Source: ATM1 sp003577165 (GTDB taxonomy: Bacteria > Armatimonadota > Fimbriimonadia > Fimbriimonadales > ATM1). From it: a stretch of 64,000 bases of DNA. Below the pieces are notes generated by a model. That model was not told the DNA's origin. It did not search any database and saw only the letters and a list, made by a program, of their open reading frames with translations. This document shows, piece after piece, positions 50,286-59,337 of this stretch; positions within the stretch are counted from its first letter, which is position 1; every line of letters starts with the position of its first letter. The position numbers were made by a program, and so were the translations under genes. The stretch spans positions 62,001 through 126,000 of the forward strand of contig SZPM01000003.1 of the NCBI GenBank assembly GCA_030263715.1. Reading direction: 5' to 3'.

Positions 50286-51188
50286 CTACTCGTGGCCGCG
50301 ATCGCGCGTCTTGCCGCGGAGCGCGTTCTCTTCCAAGAACTCGACGATCTTGCCTGCCACGTCCACTCCTGAGGCCGCCTCAATTCCCTCCAAGCCTGGC
50401 GAGGAGTTCACTTCGATTACCACAGGGCCGTGATTCGATCTCAGCATGTCGACGCCCGCAACGTTGAGGCCCATGATCTTGGCGGCCCTTCTGGCGATGC
50501 TTCGCTCCTCGGGTGTCAATCTTGCGCGCGCTGCGGTGCCCCCCCGGTGGAGATTCGCACGGAAGTCCCCAGGCGCTGCAGACCTTTGCATCGCAGCGAC
50601 GACTCTGCCACCAACGACGAGCGCTCGAATGTCGGTGCCTCCGGCCTCCTTGATGTACTCCTGCACCAATAGGTTCGCGTCCAACTCCCGGAACGCAGCG
50701 ATGACGGACTGAGCAGCCTTCTTCGTCTCGGCGAGAACGACTCCTATGCCTTGAGTGCCTTCGAGGAGTTTCACCACGAGCGGCGCGCCGCCGACCATGT
50801 TGATGATATCGTCGATGTCCTTCGTGTAGTGGGCAAATCCCGAAACGGGCAAGCCAACGCCAGCCCTCGCCAGCAACTGCAAGCATCTAAGTTTGTCCCG
50901 GGACCTCGCGATCGCTTGCGACTCGTTCGCTGGGAAGATCCCCATCATTTCGAATTGCCGGACGACTGCAGTTCCGTAGAAAGTCCGAGATGCGCCGATC
51001 CTCGGGATGATCGTGTCAAAACGAAGCGGCTCGCCCCGGAAGAACACCTCCGGCTTGTGTGCCGTGATGTTCATGTAACAACGAAGATAGTCCACCACGC
51101 GAACGTCGTGTCCGCGCTTCTCAGCGGCCTCTTTGAGCCGACGAGTCGAGTACAAGTACGGCCTTCTGGACAGAATCCCAATTCTCAT
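50286..51188 (-). CDS. rimK: RimK-type ATP-grasp glutamate ligase
   Basis: 300 residues: MRIGILSRRPYLYSTRRLKEAAEKRGHDV (RimK N-terminal domain), IIPRIGASRTFYGTAVVRQFEMMGI, the ATP-grasp core with PLVVKLLEGTQGIGVVLAE (about 144-162), LLVQEYIKEAGGTDIRALVVGGRVVAAMQR (about 184-213) and VVIEVNSSPGLEGIEAASGVDVA (about 265-287). RimK adds glutamates to the C-terminus of ribosomal protein S6. ATG 51188 overlaps the upstream protease stop (ATGA). The DxR and EVNxSPG metal/ATP residues are present. The C-terminal acidic tail (EFLEENALRGKTRDRG) is mildly extended. Confidence 0.93.
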   Translation of the reverse strand: MRIGILSRRPYLYSTRRLKEAAEKRGHDVRVVDYLRCYMNITAHKPEVFFRGEPLRFDTIIPRIGASRTFYGTAVVRQFEMMGIFPANESQAIARSRDKLRCLQLLARAGVGLPVSGFAHYTKDIDDIINMVGGAPLVVKLLEGTQGIGVVLAETKKAAQSVIAAFRELDANLLVQEYIKEAGGTDIRALVVGGRVVAAMQRSAAPGDFRANLHRGGTAARARLTPEERSIARRAAKIMGLNVAGVDMLRSNHGPVVIEVNSSPGLEGIEAASGVDVAGKIVEFLEENALRGKTRDRGHE

Positions 51189-51685
51189 TCGTTTGCCTTC
51201 GAAGAATTTTTTGTGCGCTTTCCTAACAGATAGGAGCGTGCAGGATCGACTGTAAACCGATTTCGAAGCGCTTGCCTCCCGAGCAGCATGCGGAAGCCCA
51301 TGACGTCTCTGCGCGCCAGCGTGACCTCGATCGTCCACTCTTCCGGCCCGAGCCGAACGGACGTTTCAATCACGGGCCTCAGTTGTGCCCGGCCTCCCGA
51401 ATCCTTCACCCAGCGGTGTTCGAGAAGAGGCGCCTCGACGACGACCGCCTGGTGGCTGTCGCGCTGCTTCGGATGGATCGTGAAGCGTACCCACGGACAG
51501 CCGTCCTTCGAGAACTCTCGCACGAAAAACGCGTGGAGCGAAGAGGAGCGCGCCCCGGTGTCGATCTTCGCTTTTACGCGGCACCCTCCGAGGCTGGGCA
51601 GGGTGACCCACTCCCTCCAACCGATGGTCTGGAGGACCTTGGCTTCTGGATGCCCTGCATTGGCATGCGACGTCCTGCGCTCCAT
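51185..51685 (-). CDS. rimB: RimB-like retropepsin-type protease (ATP-dependent zinc protease family)
   Basis: 166 residues, one retropepsin-like domain: TIGWREWVTLPSLGGCRVKAKIDTGARSSSLHA with the catalytic DTGA (about 42-45), then VRFTIHPKQRD, the charged WVKDSGGRAQLRPVIETSVRLGPEEWTIEVTLARRDVMGFRMLLGRQAL (a second conserved block), and RSYLLGKR at the end. In Pseudomonas RimB trims the glutamate tail made by RimK; here it is co-translated with RimK (ATGA), consistent with a paired S6-modification system. ATG 51685 has GGAGAAGG upstream. Confidence 0.85.
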   Translation of the reverse strand: MERRTSHANAGHPEAKVLQTIGWREWVTLPSLGGCRVKAKIDTGARSSSLHAFFVREFSKDGCPWVRFTIHPKQRDSHQAVVVEAPLLEHRWVKDSGGRAQLRPVIETSVRLGPEEWTIEVTLARRDVMGFRMLLGRQALRNRFTVDPARSYLLGKRTKNSSKANE

Positions 51686-51808
51686 CGAAATTCACCTTCT
51701 CCCGGTCGCGGAGCGGGAGTATGGCATCCCTTCGCCGTTCAGACGACCGCCACGCGGCGGGCGGGTCGGCTGCTCGGCAGAATAGAATGGTCGCGGTCGG
51801 TCGCTCAA

Positions 51809-54800
51809 ATGTTCTTCGTCTCGCTGCTCGCATTGGGCACGACAATCGGTGTTCCCATGTCCTCTTCGATCCAGGTCGTCAACCTTCGTTGCGAATTTCT
51901 CGAGAACCCGCTGTCGGTAGAAGATCCAAGTCCCCGTCTCTCGTGGAACGTGGAGTCTTCTACGCGCGGTGCGAGACAGAGCGCATACCGAATCATCGTA
52001 TCGTCCTCCCGTGAACGCGCCGAGTCCGGAGCGGGAGACCTCTGGGATTCGGGCAAAGTCTCGTCCGACAACACGATCTCAATCCGTTATGCAGGTAATC
52101 CGCTCCCGCGCCTTTCGTCTGCCTTCTGGCGGGTGAAGGCGTGGGACCAGAAGGGACAGGAATCCGATTGGAGTTCCGTCGCGCAGTTTCGCACCGGCTT
52201 CCGGCACGAAAGCGACTGGCGCGGCGAGTGGATTCGCGACGAGCAGATCGCCCCGAGCGGTCAGCCTCCGCACAACGGGTTTCACACGGAGTTGGCTTCG
52301 TCGCCGGGAGCGGAGAAGTGGGTGACGTTGGATCTGGGAAAGCCGCAGCGGATTTCCGAAATCAGACTACATCCAGCGCGGCCGTTCGATTGGATTCGGG
52401 ACGAGCCTGGATTTCTCTTTCCGGTGCGGTTCGTCTTGGAAGCGGCTGACGCGAGCGATTTCTCTAAGCGAACGCTGCTGCATGACGCGACCGCTGAGGA
52501 CTTTGAAGCGCCGAACTCGGCGCGCCGGTTCACGTTCTCTCCTGTGACCGCAAGATTCGTTCGCCTGCGTGTCACGAAACTTCGAGAACGAGATCCCGGC
52601 AACTTCGGGTTCGCCCTTGCAGAGATGCAGGCGCTCGATCCCGAAGGAGCCGTTGTATCGAAGTCGTGTGAAGTCACGGCATCCGACAGCATCGAGTCGA
52701 ACTCTTGGTCTAAACAGAGACTCGTGGACGGTGACCTCACGTCGCATCGCGCGAAGGATCGCGGCCCCCTCCCCGCCACTTACTTTCGTCGCGGCTTCGA
52801 GTTGAACGGCAAGGTGAAAGAGGCATACCTGCACTCCACCGCGCTGGGAGTCTATGAGCCGAGGCTCAACGGAAGCCGAATCGGAAACTCGCTGCTTGCG
52901 CCCGAATGGACCGACTACAGCACAAGGGTCCAAGTCCAGACATGGGATGTGACACCTCTCGTTCGAGAAGGCAACAACGTTCTCGGCTTCGAGGTGGGTG
53001 ACGGGTGGTATTGCGGACGCATCGGGATGGCGCAATCACTTGGCACGACAGGATTGCCGCGGGAAGTGTACGGCCGCCAACATGCGGTGCGCGCGATGCT
53101 CGAAGTCCGGTTTGCGGACGGGAGGGAAGCGTGGATCGGAACCGACGGTAGTTGGCGCACGACGACTCAGGGCCCGATCCGCGCATCGGATATCTTGGAT
53201 GGGGAAGTCTACGACGCAAATTTCGAAATGCCGGGATGGGATGCACCCGGATTCGACGACAGAAGTTGGGGAAGCGCACACATTGCAGAGAGAATCTCCG
53301 CGAATACGGTGCCCCAAGTCAACGAGCCGATCTCCGTAGTTGAGAGGATTCCAGCAGTTTCGGTTCAGAGATTGGACGACGGCGCTGTGCTGGTGGACTT
53401 CGGACAGAACATCGCGGGTGTCCTCGAGGCTCGGCTTCGGGGTTCGAAGGGGGTACGAGTTACGATCCGCCACGGTGAGGCAATCGCAGACGACGGTTCA
53501 CTCTACACCGCGAACCTTCGAGGAGCGGCGCAGATGGACACGGTCATCTTCGGCGACTCGAAGGAACTGACGTTTCGTCCGAAGTTCACATACCATGGCT
53601 TTCGATACGCTTCGATCGAAGGACTCGATTACACACCGTCGGCGTCCGACTTCGTCGCTCTGGTGCAGGCATCGAGCAGTCCCGAAACGGCGGACTTCGA
53701 GTGCTCGAATCCGCTGCTCAACAAACTGTGGGACAACATCCTCCGCACGCAGCGCGCCAATCTGCAAAGCGTTCCGACGGATTGCCCGCAGAGAGACGAG
53801 CGCCTGGGCTGGATGGGAGACATCCTCGCGTATGGGCAGACTGCCGTCTTTCGCATGGACCTGGCCGCGTTCTTCGACAAGTGGTTTCAAGACGTGCGAG
53901 ATGCGCAGGCCGACGACGGTCGTTATCCGGACTTCGCGCCCCATCCCTTCGGCAAAAACAGAAGTTTCACGGGTGCGCCCGCGTGGGGAGACGCGGGAGT
54001 TTTCGTCCCTTGGATCGCATATCAAAACTACGGCGACGTCGGTTTTCTTGCGGACCACTTCGAATCGGCGCGCAGGTGGGTGGACTGGATCCGATCCAAG
54101 AACTCAGACTTCGTCTGGCGTAATGGAAGGCACAACGATTACAACGACTGGCTCAACGGGGACACTCTCATCGCGCCAGGCTGGCCGCGGACGGGCGCAA
54201 CGATTCCGAACGAAGTCTTCGCGACGGCGTTCTTCGCGGAGTCCTGCCGCCTCGTCGCAGAGATGGCTCGCGCTCTCGGACGCGAAAAAGAAGCCTCTGA
54301 CTATGCCGGGCTGTACCAGCAGATTCGTTCGAAATTCGCGCAGGAGTTTATCAACGAGGACGGAGTCGTGAAGGGGGATACTCAAGCCGGCTACGCCATT
54401 GCCCTCGACTTCGACCTTGTTCCGCCCGAATTGCGAGACAAGGCTGTCGAGAACCTGAGACGAAGCGTGGCCGCGTACGGCGATCACCTTTCGACCGGAT
54501 TTCACTCCACGCATCGCATGATGATCCAACTCTCGAAGTTGGGGATGCATGAACTCGCGTGCAAACTCGCCACACAGACGACCTTTCCAGGGTGGGGGTA
54601 TTCGCTTGAGAACGGGGCGACTTCGATCTGGGAGCGCTGGGACGGCTACGTGAAGGGAAGGGGCTTCCAGGATCCCGGAATGAACTCCCTTAACCACTGG
54701 GCCTTCGGCGCGATCGGCGAGTGGATGATGCGATGCCTCGTAGGAATCAACCCGGTGGACGACTCGCCGGGATGGAAGAGGTTCGTTATCCGCCCCATGC

Positions 54801-55081
54801 CGGGTGGGGGGATTTCGTCCTGTCGCGGCAGTTACCAATCCGTCCGCGGCAAGATCGAATGCAGTTGGGTCGTTTCGCCCGAGGGACTGGCCGTCTCCGT
54901 AACGGTGCCTGCTAACACCACGGCCGAGTTGGCGCTGCCCGCGACCTTTGGCGATGTAGTTCTCGAATCAGGTAGGGACCCGGCGTCCGCCCTTGGAGTG
55001 AAGCCGCTCGGCAAGAGGGCGGACGAGCATCGGTTCGAGTTGGAGTCGGGAACGTACTCGTTTACCGTGCGTGAGCGATAG
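51809..55081 (+). CDS. Alpha-L-rhamnosidase (GH78), secreted, second copy
   Basis: 1090 residues: a signal peptide (MFFVSLLALGTTIG), then the Fn3-like N-terminal domain typical of bacterial rhamnosidases (LRCEFLENPLSVEDPSPRLSWNVES) and a carbohydrate-binding F5/8-type insertion (LDLGKPQRISEIRLHPAR). The rhamnosidase N domain follows (LPATYFRRGFELNGKVKEAYLHSTALGVYEPRLNG), then the (alpha/alpha)6 core with TDCPQRDERLGWMGD (catalytic block about 656-670) and a C-terminal sandwich. A F5/8 (discoidin) domain inside GH78 is less common. The frame could be read from 51272, but the upstream part is antisense to rimB and lacks a signal. Confidence 0.93.
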   Translation: MFFVSLLALGTTIGVPMSSSIQVVNLRCEFLENPLSVEDPSPRLSWNVESSTRGARQSAYRIIVSSSRERAESGAGDLWDSGKVSSDNTISIRYAGNPLPRLSSAFWRVKAWDQKGQESDWSSVAQFRTGFRHESDWRGEWIRDEQIAPSGQPPHNGFHTELASSPGAEKWVTLDLGKPQRISEIRLHPARPFDWIRDEPGFLFPVRFVLEAADASDFSKRTLLHDATAEDFEAPNSARRFTFSPVTARFVRLRVTKLRERDPGNFGFALAEMQALDPEGAVVSKSCEVTASDSIESNSWSKQRLVDGDLTSHRAKDRGPLPATYFRRGFELNGKVKEAYLHSTALGVYEPRLNGSRIGNSLLAPEWTDYSTRVQVQTWDVTPLVREGNNVLGFEVGDGWYCGRIGMAQSLGTTGLPREVYGRQHAVRAMLEVRFADGREAWIGTDGSWRTTTQGPIRASDILDGEVYDANFEMPGWDAPGFDDRSWGSAHIAERISANTVPQVNEPISVVERIPAVSVQRLDDGAVLVDFGQNIAGVLEARLRGSKGVRVTIRHGEAIADDGSLYTANLRGAAQMDTVIFGDSKELTFRPKFTYHGFRYASIEGLDYTPSASDFVALVQASSSPETADFECSNPLLNKLWDNILRTQRANLQSVPTDCPQRDERLGWMGDILAYGQTAVFRMDLAAFFDKWFQDVRDAQADDGRYPDFAPHPFGKNRSFTGAPAWGDAGVFVPWIAYQNYGDVGFLADHFESARRWVDWIRSKNSDFVWRNGRHNDYNDWLNGDTLIAPGWPRTGATIPNEVFATAFFAESCRLVAEMARALGREKEASDYAGLYQQIRSKFAQEFINEDGVVKGDTQAGYAIALDFDLVPPELRDKAVENLRRSVAAYGDHLSTGFHSTHRMMIQLSKLGMHELACKLATQTTFPGWGYSLENGATSIWERWDGYVKGRGFQDPGMNSLNHWAFGAIGEWMMRCLVGINPVDDSPGWKRFVIRPMPGGGISSCRGSYQSVRGKIECSWVVSPEGLAVSVTVPANTTAELALPATFGDVVLESGRDPASALGVKPLGKRADEHRFELESGTYSFTVRER

Positions 55082-55084
55082 ACA

Positions 55085-55279
55085 TCACCGACCGGCGAGT
55101 AGTTCCAACGCACCCCGCACGACGCCGCCTGCGAGACGCTCGGAATAGTCGCCGTCGAAATTCGCCGTCTGTTGCCGACAGCCCATCGTGACTGCGAGCG
55201 CGAAACCCGCCAGCGTCAAGCAGGCCACGCGCCGCAGAGCATTCGCGTGTCGGTTGAGAAATCTTTGTAAGTCCTTCAT
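55085..55279 (-). CDS. Small putative lipoprotein
   Basis: 64 residues: a basic N-terminus (KDLQRFLNRHANALRR), a hydrophobic stretch (VACLTLAGFALAV) and lipobox VTMGC (Cys at about 33), leaving a mature peptide of ~32 residues (RQQTANFDGDYSERLAGGVVRGALELLAGR). ATG 55279 has GGAAC just upstream. No family recognised. It converges with the rhamnosidase gene (stops 4 bp apart). Small lipoproteins of this type are easily missed. Confidence 0.5.
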   Translation of the reverse strand: MKDLQRFLNRHANALRRVACLTLAGFALAVTMGCRQQTANFDGDYSERLAGGVVRGALELLAGR

Positions 55280-55519
55280 GTTCCGGGTAGTTGGAGTCCC
55301 GGAACTGAAGCGCCTTACCATGCGCGCGCTCAGTTAATTTCTTTTCGAGTCCTTTTACTTCCGCGTCACGCGACCAGCGGAAGTGCAAGTTCGGGAGACT
55401 CACGCGCGTGGCGGCGACTGAGCCGCGCTCATGGCAAGCAGGGGAAACGGATTCGAGGCCCTAGCCCGGAGTGGCAGAGGGCGCTAGTGGAAGCGGGAAG
55501 GGATGGAAGCGCTGGAGGT
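55280..55519. other. Spacer between the small lipoprotein and tRNA-Val(CAC)
   Basis: No gene is supported. A bulged hairpin (about 55460-55487; CTAGCCC against GGGCGCTAG) lies about 30 bp beyond the tRNA 3' end and may end its transcript. Confidence 0.35.
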
Positions 55520-55594
55520 TGGTGGGCGGTACTGGACTTGAACCAGTGACCCCTTCGGTGTGAACGAAGTGCTCTACCACTGAGCTAACCGCCC
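55520..55594 (-). tRNA. tRNA-Val (anticodon CAC)
   Basis: A 75-nt cloverleaf on the minus strand with encoded CCA: acceptor GGGCGGT/ACCGCCC, D stem GCTC/GAGC, anticodon stem CTTCG/CGAAG around loop TTCACAC (anticodon CAC, codon GTG), T arm ACTGG-TTCAAGT-CCAGT. This is the second valine tRNA in the window, reading a different codon from the one at 37463. Confidence 0.95.
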
Positions 55595-55658
55595 TCGACA
55601 CTCATTCTGCAGTGGTTAGGGGGAACCGAATATACCTCGGCCCCCTCGTGAGTCCGAG

Positions 55659-55664
55659 TAGACT
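55659..55664 (+). promoter_or_regulatory. -10 box (TAGACT) 5 nt before the C26-type hydrolase GTG
   Basis: TAGACT ends 5 nt before GTG 55670 and no Shine-Dalgarno sequence is present, implying a leaderless transcript. Confidence 0.4.
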
Positions 55665-55669
55665 CAGCC

Positions 55670-56395
55670 GTGCCCTCTCCCCGGATCGGGATATCGTGCG
55701 ACGTCGGCATGCGGGAAGCGGACGGTGAGGCGCTTCTCCAGTTGGACTTTCGGTACGCCGAGGCGATCTTTGCGGCGGGAGGCGATCCGGTCCTCCTGAT
55801 GCCAGGCGTCACGAACGATGCCGTCCTCGAAACTCTGGACGGCTGGCTCATTCCGGGCGGCAACGACCTTTCCCCCTCCAGCTATGGCGAACAGCCCCAT
55901 CCCGAGGTCTGTGTCCTTCATCCCCGTCGCGAGTCCTTCGAGTGGCAAGTGCTTCGGAAGTTTCAAGACTCGAACCTGCCGATTCTCGGAATCTGCTTCG
56001 GCAGTCAGTTCCTGAACGTCGCACACGGCGGGACGCTTCACACGCATCTTCCGGACGTGATCGGGCACAACGAGCACCGCTCCGGATTCGAGGAGATCGA
56101 CTTGATCGAATCGAGCCGACTATTCGGCCTCGGGCTTCCGATTCGATTCACTGGCTCGACCTCACACCACCAAGCGGTGAAGGATGTCGCGCCCGGGTGG
56201 AAGATCGCTGCAATCGCGAAGGACGGAGTGATCGAAGCGGTGGAAGAGGACTCGAACCGCTTCCGATTCGGAGTGCAATGGCATCCAGAGCGAACACCTG
56301 ATTCGGAGGCGACCCGCGCACTCTTCGCGGCGTTCGTCGAGGCGTGTCGTCAGTGGGCGCTGATCGCGCGCTCCGCGAGGATGACTGCGACGTAG
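55670..56395 (+). CDS. Gamma-glutamyl-gamma-aminobutyrate hydrolase-like (peptidase C26)
   Basis: 241 residues of class-I glutamine-amidotransferase fold: PRIGISCDVGMREADGEALLQLDFRYAEAIFAAGGDPVLL, a GGNDLSP oxyanion strand (about 62-68), LPILGICFGSQFLNVAHGGTL with nucleophile Cys in GICFGSQ (about 106-112), SHHQAVK and FGVQWHPERTPD (catalytic His-Glu, about 203-214). Members hydrolyse gamma-glutamyl bonds (PuuD, polyamine or GABA routes). GTG 55670 is the likely start. The 3' end overlaps the convergent small YqgF-fold gene by 46 nt. Confidence 0.9.
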   Translation: MPSPRIGISCDVGMREADGEALLQLDFRYAEAIFAAGGDPVLLMPGVTNDAVLETLDGWLIPGGNDLSPSSYGEQPHPEVCVLHPRRESFEWQVLRKFQDSNLPILGICFGSQFLNVAHGGTLHTHLPDVIGHNEHRSGFEEIDLIESSRLFGLGLPIRFTGSTSHHQAVKDVAPGWKIAAIAKDGVIEAVEEDSNRFRFGVQWHPERTPDSEATRALFAAFVEACRQWALIARSARMTAT

Positions 56396-56757
56396 TCGTC
56401 AATGGGAACGGGCGGAACCTGAAGGCTGCTCGGCAGAAGGCGACGCCAGCCGCGACGCGGAGTGCATTCCCAGTACCTTTCTCTTGCTCGAATGGACGAA
56501 TCCCTCTCATCCACGATGAGAAGCGACAGTCCAGGGCTGGATTCGCGCAACGCGACTTGAACCGCTTTGGAGTTCGTCCCATTGCCCACGACTGCGAGTT
56601 GCACGTTGTGCGCTTGCACCAACTCATGCGCGCGGAGTCCGACGCCGGATACGTCGCAGATGTCGCGCGCGAGAATCTCGGTTTTCTCGCCGTCGGTGCG
56701 CACCACGGCCAGGCCGCACTTTCCTGTGCCGGGGTCCACGCCGAGCACGGTCTTCAT
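56350..56757 (-). CDS. Small YqgF/RuvC-fold protein, RuvX paralogue
   Basis: 135 residues with an RNase H-like start MKTVLGVDPGTGKCGLAVV (first Asp), then VQLAVVGNGTNSKAVQVALRE, LLIVDERDSSIRARERYWE (DER motif as in YqgF) and a C-terminal PRRGWRRLLPSSLQVPPVPIDDYVAVILAERAI. It differs from the canonical RuvX at 47722 by its Trp/Pro-rich C-terminus. ATG 56757 overlaps the DUF3084 stop (ATGA), so it is the tail of the lpt operon. Its activity (resolvase or RNA processing) is unknown. Confidence 0.75.
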   Translation of the reverse strand: MKTVLGVDPGTGKCGLAVVRTDGEKTEILARDICDVSGVGLRAHELVQAHNVQLAVVGNGTNSKAVQVALRESSPGLSLLIVDERDSSIRARERYWECTPRRGWRRLLPSSLQVPPVPIDDYVAVILAERAISAH

Positions 56758-58214
56758 CGGTCGTTGCGGATGACCAGGCTCAGGAGCAAAATGTCGGCAG
56801 AGCGCGTCCTCGCTTGCGCCTTCGCGTCCACGCGCACGTTTCCACCTTGCGCGTGGATCGCCTCGGCGACGTCTATCACTTGCCGCACGTTCACCGAGCC
56901 AAGCGTGTTCTCTCCGCCTGCGACGGGAATCATTCCGGCCGTCAACGCAGCCTCGCGAACGTCGCGGTTAATGAAGGACGCCAACGTCGAAATAGTCTCG
57001 TCCAGCGTTCTGCTGCCGTCTATGACCGTGGACGCGACGACTGCGTCCTGTTCGAAAACGACCCGATTGCGAAAGACGCCGATTTCGAGGGGCACCGGCA
57101 GGTCCTCTTCCTGGAAGTAATTGTAATAGGACCGCGCGATGAGAACCAAGTCGTCGGTCGTGCTGGCGATGGCTTCGATGATGCTCCGCACCTGAGCCTC
57201 CACGCTGATCGTGATCGTGCCCTCGGATGTGATTCTCTGCCGCTCGACGATGCCTGCCGCGATACCGTGCTCATCCGGTTCGACGCCCCTCTCGAGCGCG
57301 CGGACGTTCGCAGACTTCACGAGCGTGGAAAGCTGCTGCAGGATTTCGTTCGGCGTCTTTCCTCCCTGCATGACCAGACGGGAGAGTTCCTCATCTTTGC
57401 GGAACAGAAGGGTGCTGGTTCGAATGGACTCGATGCCCTGCAGAAGCCGTCCAATGCCTGCCTGCAATCGAGCGCTCTCGTCGGTTAGCGCCGCCACTCG
57501 ATTGCGCAGACTGGATTCGGTCATCTCGAGCGTGTCCACTTCTCTCTGCAGTCTCTCTTTGTCTTGCTGCAGTTGTGTCAGCTCCTGCTGGGCCTGCTCT
57601 AGGTTGTTCTCTGCGACTTCGACTTCATGGGCGAGTTGGAGCGAGAAGCGGTTTGCGGCCTCCTGTTCCTGACGGAGCCTGGAGACTTCGCGCGAAAGGC
57701 CGTCCGCTTCGGTCTTCAGTTGCGTCACCTGCGCTTGCGCGGCCGCGCGCTCCGACTCCGCGCGTCGGTGAGCCGCTTCGGCTTGGTTCTTTGAGGCGAC
57801 GGCATCCGAAACTTCTCCTTCGAGTTTCGCGAGTTGGGCCTGCTGTTCGCGCACGCGCGCTTCATTTCTCCCCACTTCCGTTCTTAGATCCGTAACTTGC
57901 GACTGCGCTTCCTCGGCCTGTTGATTGAGCATCGCATTGCGGCCTTCTAACTCCTTGTATTCGCGCACTATCTGCGGGCCTTTCGCCATCCACTCGCGGA
58001 CTGGCGCGGAGATCGTGAGAATCGCGTAGGTCGTCGCAACGGGAATCAGCATTCCGGAGATGACGGTAAACACCACCGCCGTGTGGCGTGGCCGAAGACC
58101 AGCGAGGCGAAGGCGCTTCTTGCCGAGCTTTCTGCCAAGCCAGTCGCCGACGTAGGCGATCAGTCCGCCCATCAGGACGAATAGCGCGAGGATGGCTGGT
58201 GACGAGACTTCCAT
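56754..58214 (-). CDS. DUF3084 domain membrane protein with long coiled coil
   Basis: 486 residues: an N-terminal membrane helix and turn (AILALFVLMGGLIAYVGDWLGRKLGKKRLRLAGLRPRHTAVVFTVISGMLIPVATTYAILTI), then a coiled coil of about 160 residues (VREYKELEGRNAMLNQQAEEAQ... to SLRNRVAAL) and a C-terminal DUF3084 domain (ITISVEAQVRSIIEAIASTTDDLVLIARSYYNYFQEEDLPVPLEIGVFRNRVVFEQ). It is typical of cyanobacteria and related diderms, where it sits by envelope genes. ATG 58214 has an AGGA site; the preceding 26 codons belong to lptF's region. Confidence 0.85.
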   Translation of the reverse strand: MEVSSPAILALFVLMGGLIAYVGDWLGRKLGKKRLRLAGLRPRHTAVVFTVISGMLIPVATTYAILTISAPVREWMAKGPQIVREYKELEGRNAMLNQQAEEAQSQVTDLRTEVGRNEARVREQQAQLAKLEGEVSDAVASKNQAEAAHRRAESERAAAQAQVTQLKTEADGLSREVSRLRQEQEAANRFSLQLAHEVEVAENNLEQAQQELTQLQQDKERLQREVDTLEMTESSLRNRVAALTDESARLQAGIGRLLQGIESIRTSTLLFRKDEELSRLVMQGGKTPNEILQQLSTLVKSANVRALERGVEPDEHGIAAGIVERQRITSEGTITISVEAQVRSIIEAIASTTDDLVLIARSYYNYFQEEDLPVPLEIGVFRNRVVFEQDAVVASTVIDGSRTLDETISTLASFINRDVREAALTAGMIPVAGGENTLGSVNVRQVIDVAEAIHAQGGNVRVDAKAQARTRSADILLLSLVIRNDR

Positions 58215-58221
58215 GACTGTC

Positions 58222-59337
58222 CTACCGATTCTTATTCCAAAAGAGCACGAATGCTGCAGCAAGCCCCAATACAACGGGCGCGAAGGCCGCAATTGCCGGA
58301 TCGATAACCGCCCGCTTGGCCATGATCATCATGTATTGCTGGGCAGTGTAGTAGAGGAAAATGATGAGGATGCTCATCGAAAAGCCGACGCCCATGCTCT
58401 GGCGGCTGTTGCGAATGGCGACCGGCGCGCCGACCAGCCCGAACACAAGCGCGGTGAGAGGTATAGCGATCTTCAGCCAGTAGCCGACTTCCCACTCCCG
58501 GATCTTGTCCTGATTCATTCGCGGGTTCTTCTTGAGGCGCTCGAGTTGATCCGCGAGATCGGTCATCGAGAGCGCATCTGGAGAGTCGAGGTTTCGAGTG
58601 AGGAAGTCCTTCGGAGTGAAGTCAAAAGTCGTACCGGGCAGGGGGCGCGTGTCGCCGATGAACGTCGTGACCGTGTCCCCTTCGGGAGTGGTTCTCCAGA
58701 CGCGGACGTTCTGCATCCTCCACTCCTTGCCGGGCGAATAGTAGAGTTTCTCCGCGTGAAACCACATCTCCGGCTGGTTCTTCTCATCGAACCAGACGCC
58801 TGTCACGTCGTACATCTCGCTCGTGCCGAAGTTCGTTTCTCTCGCCATAAGGCTGCCACGGAATTCGTCTTTTACGTACAGCGGCTGGTAGATGCTGCCG
58901 GCCTTCGCCTGCTTTAGAGATTGAGACACTTCCAGCTGAAGTTCGGTGGCGCGATAGGTTGCTGGCGGCACGACGTATTCGCCGAAGACGAAGGTGATCC
59001 CGCTGACGACCAACCCGAAGAAGGCCACGGGCCGCATGATCGTGAAGAGGCTTGCGCCTGCGGCGACAGCGGCCACCACCTCCGAGTCGTTCGACAGCCT
59101 CATGAACGCCAGGAGGCTTGCCAACAGCACAGCCATCGGCAGCGTCTTGACGATGAGGGCGGGCATATACATCGCGCTCAGTTCTAAGACGGTTTGGATG
59201 TCGATTCCGCTTACGAATAGGTTCGTGAGTCGAAAGAGATAGGTACCTGCGAGCAGCAGAACCGTGAATAGGACCACGCCGAAGAGCCAGGGACCGATTA
59301 GCTCGCGAATGATGAGGCGAGTCAAGATCCAGGGCAT
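58222..59337 (-). CDS. LptF/LptG-family LPS export permease
   Basis: 371 residues: three N-terminal transmembrane helices (IIRELIGPWLFGVVLFTVLLLAGTYLFRLTNLFV; LIVKTLPMAVLLASLLAFMRLS; FFGLVVSGITFVFGEYVVPPA), a periplasmic beta-jellyroll region (about 125-265) that contacts LptC, then three C-terminal helices. It pairs with LptB to extract LPS. Only one permease is found here; LptBFG complexes usually need both F and G, so either a homodimer or an unlinked partner is implied. ATG 59337 overlaps the lptB stop (TAATG). Confidence 0.9.
   Translation of the reverse strand: MPWILTRLIIRELIGPWLFGVVLFTVLLLAGTYLFRLTNLFVSGIDIQTVLELSAMYMPALIVKTLPMAVLLASLLAFMRLSNDSEVVAAVAAGASLFTIMRPVAFFGLVVSGITFVFGEYVVPPATYRATELQLEVSQSLKQAKAGSIYQPLYVKDEFRGSLMARETNFGTSEMYDVTGVWFDEKNQPEMWFHAEKLYYSPGKEWRMQNVRVWRTTPEGDTVTTFIGDTRPLPGTTFDFTPKDFLTRNLDSPDALSMTDLADQLERLKKNPRMNQDKIREWEVGYWLKIAIPLTALVFGLVGAPVAIRNSRQSMGVGFSMSILIIFLYYTAQQYMMIMAKRAVIDPAIAAFAPVVLGLAAAFVLFWNKNR

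Noticed and set aside
51272..51808. N-terminal extension of the second rhamnosidase frame
   Set aside because: It lies antisense to rimB, has no family match, and the signal peptide starts at 51809.
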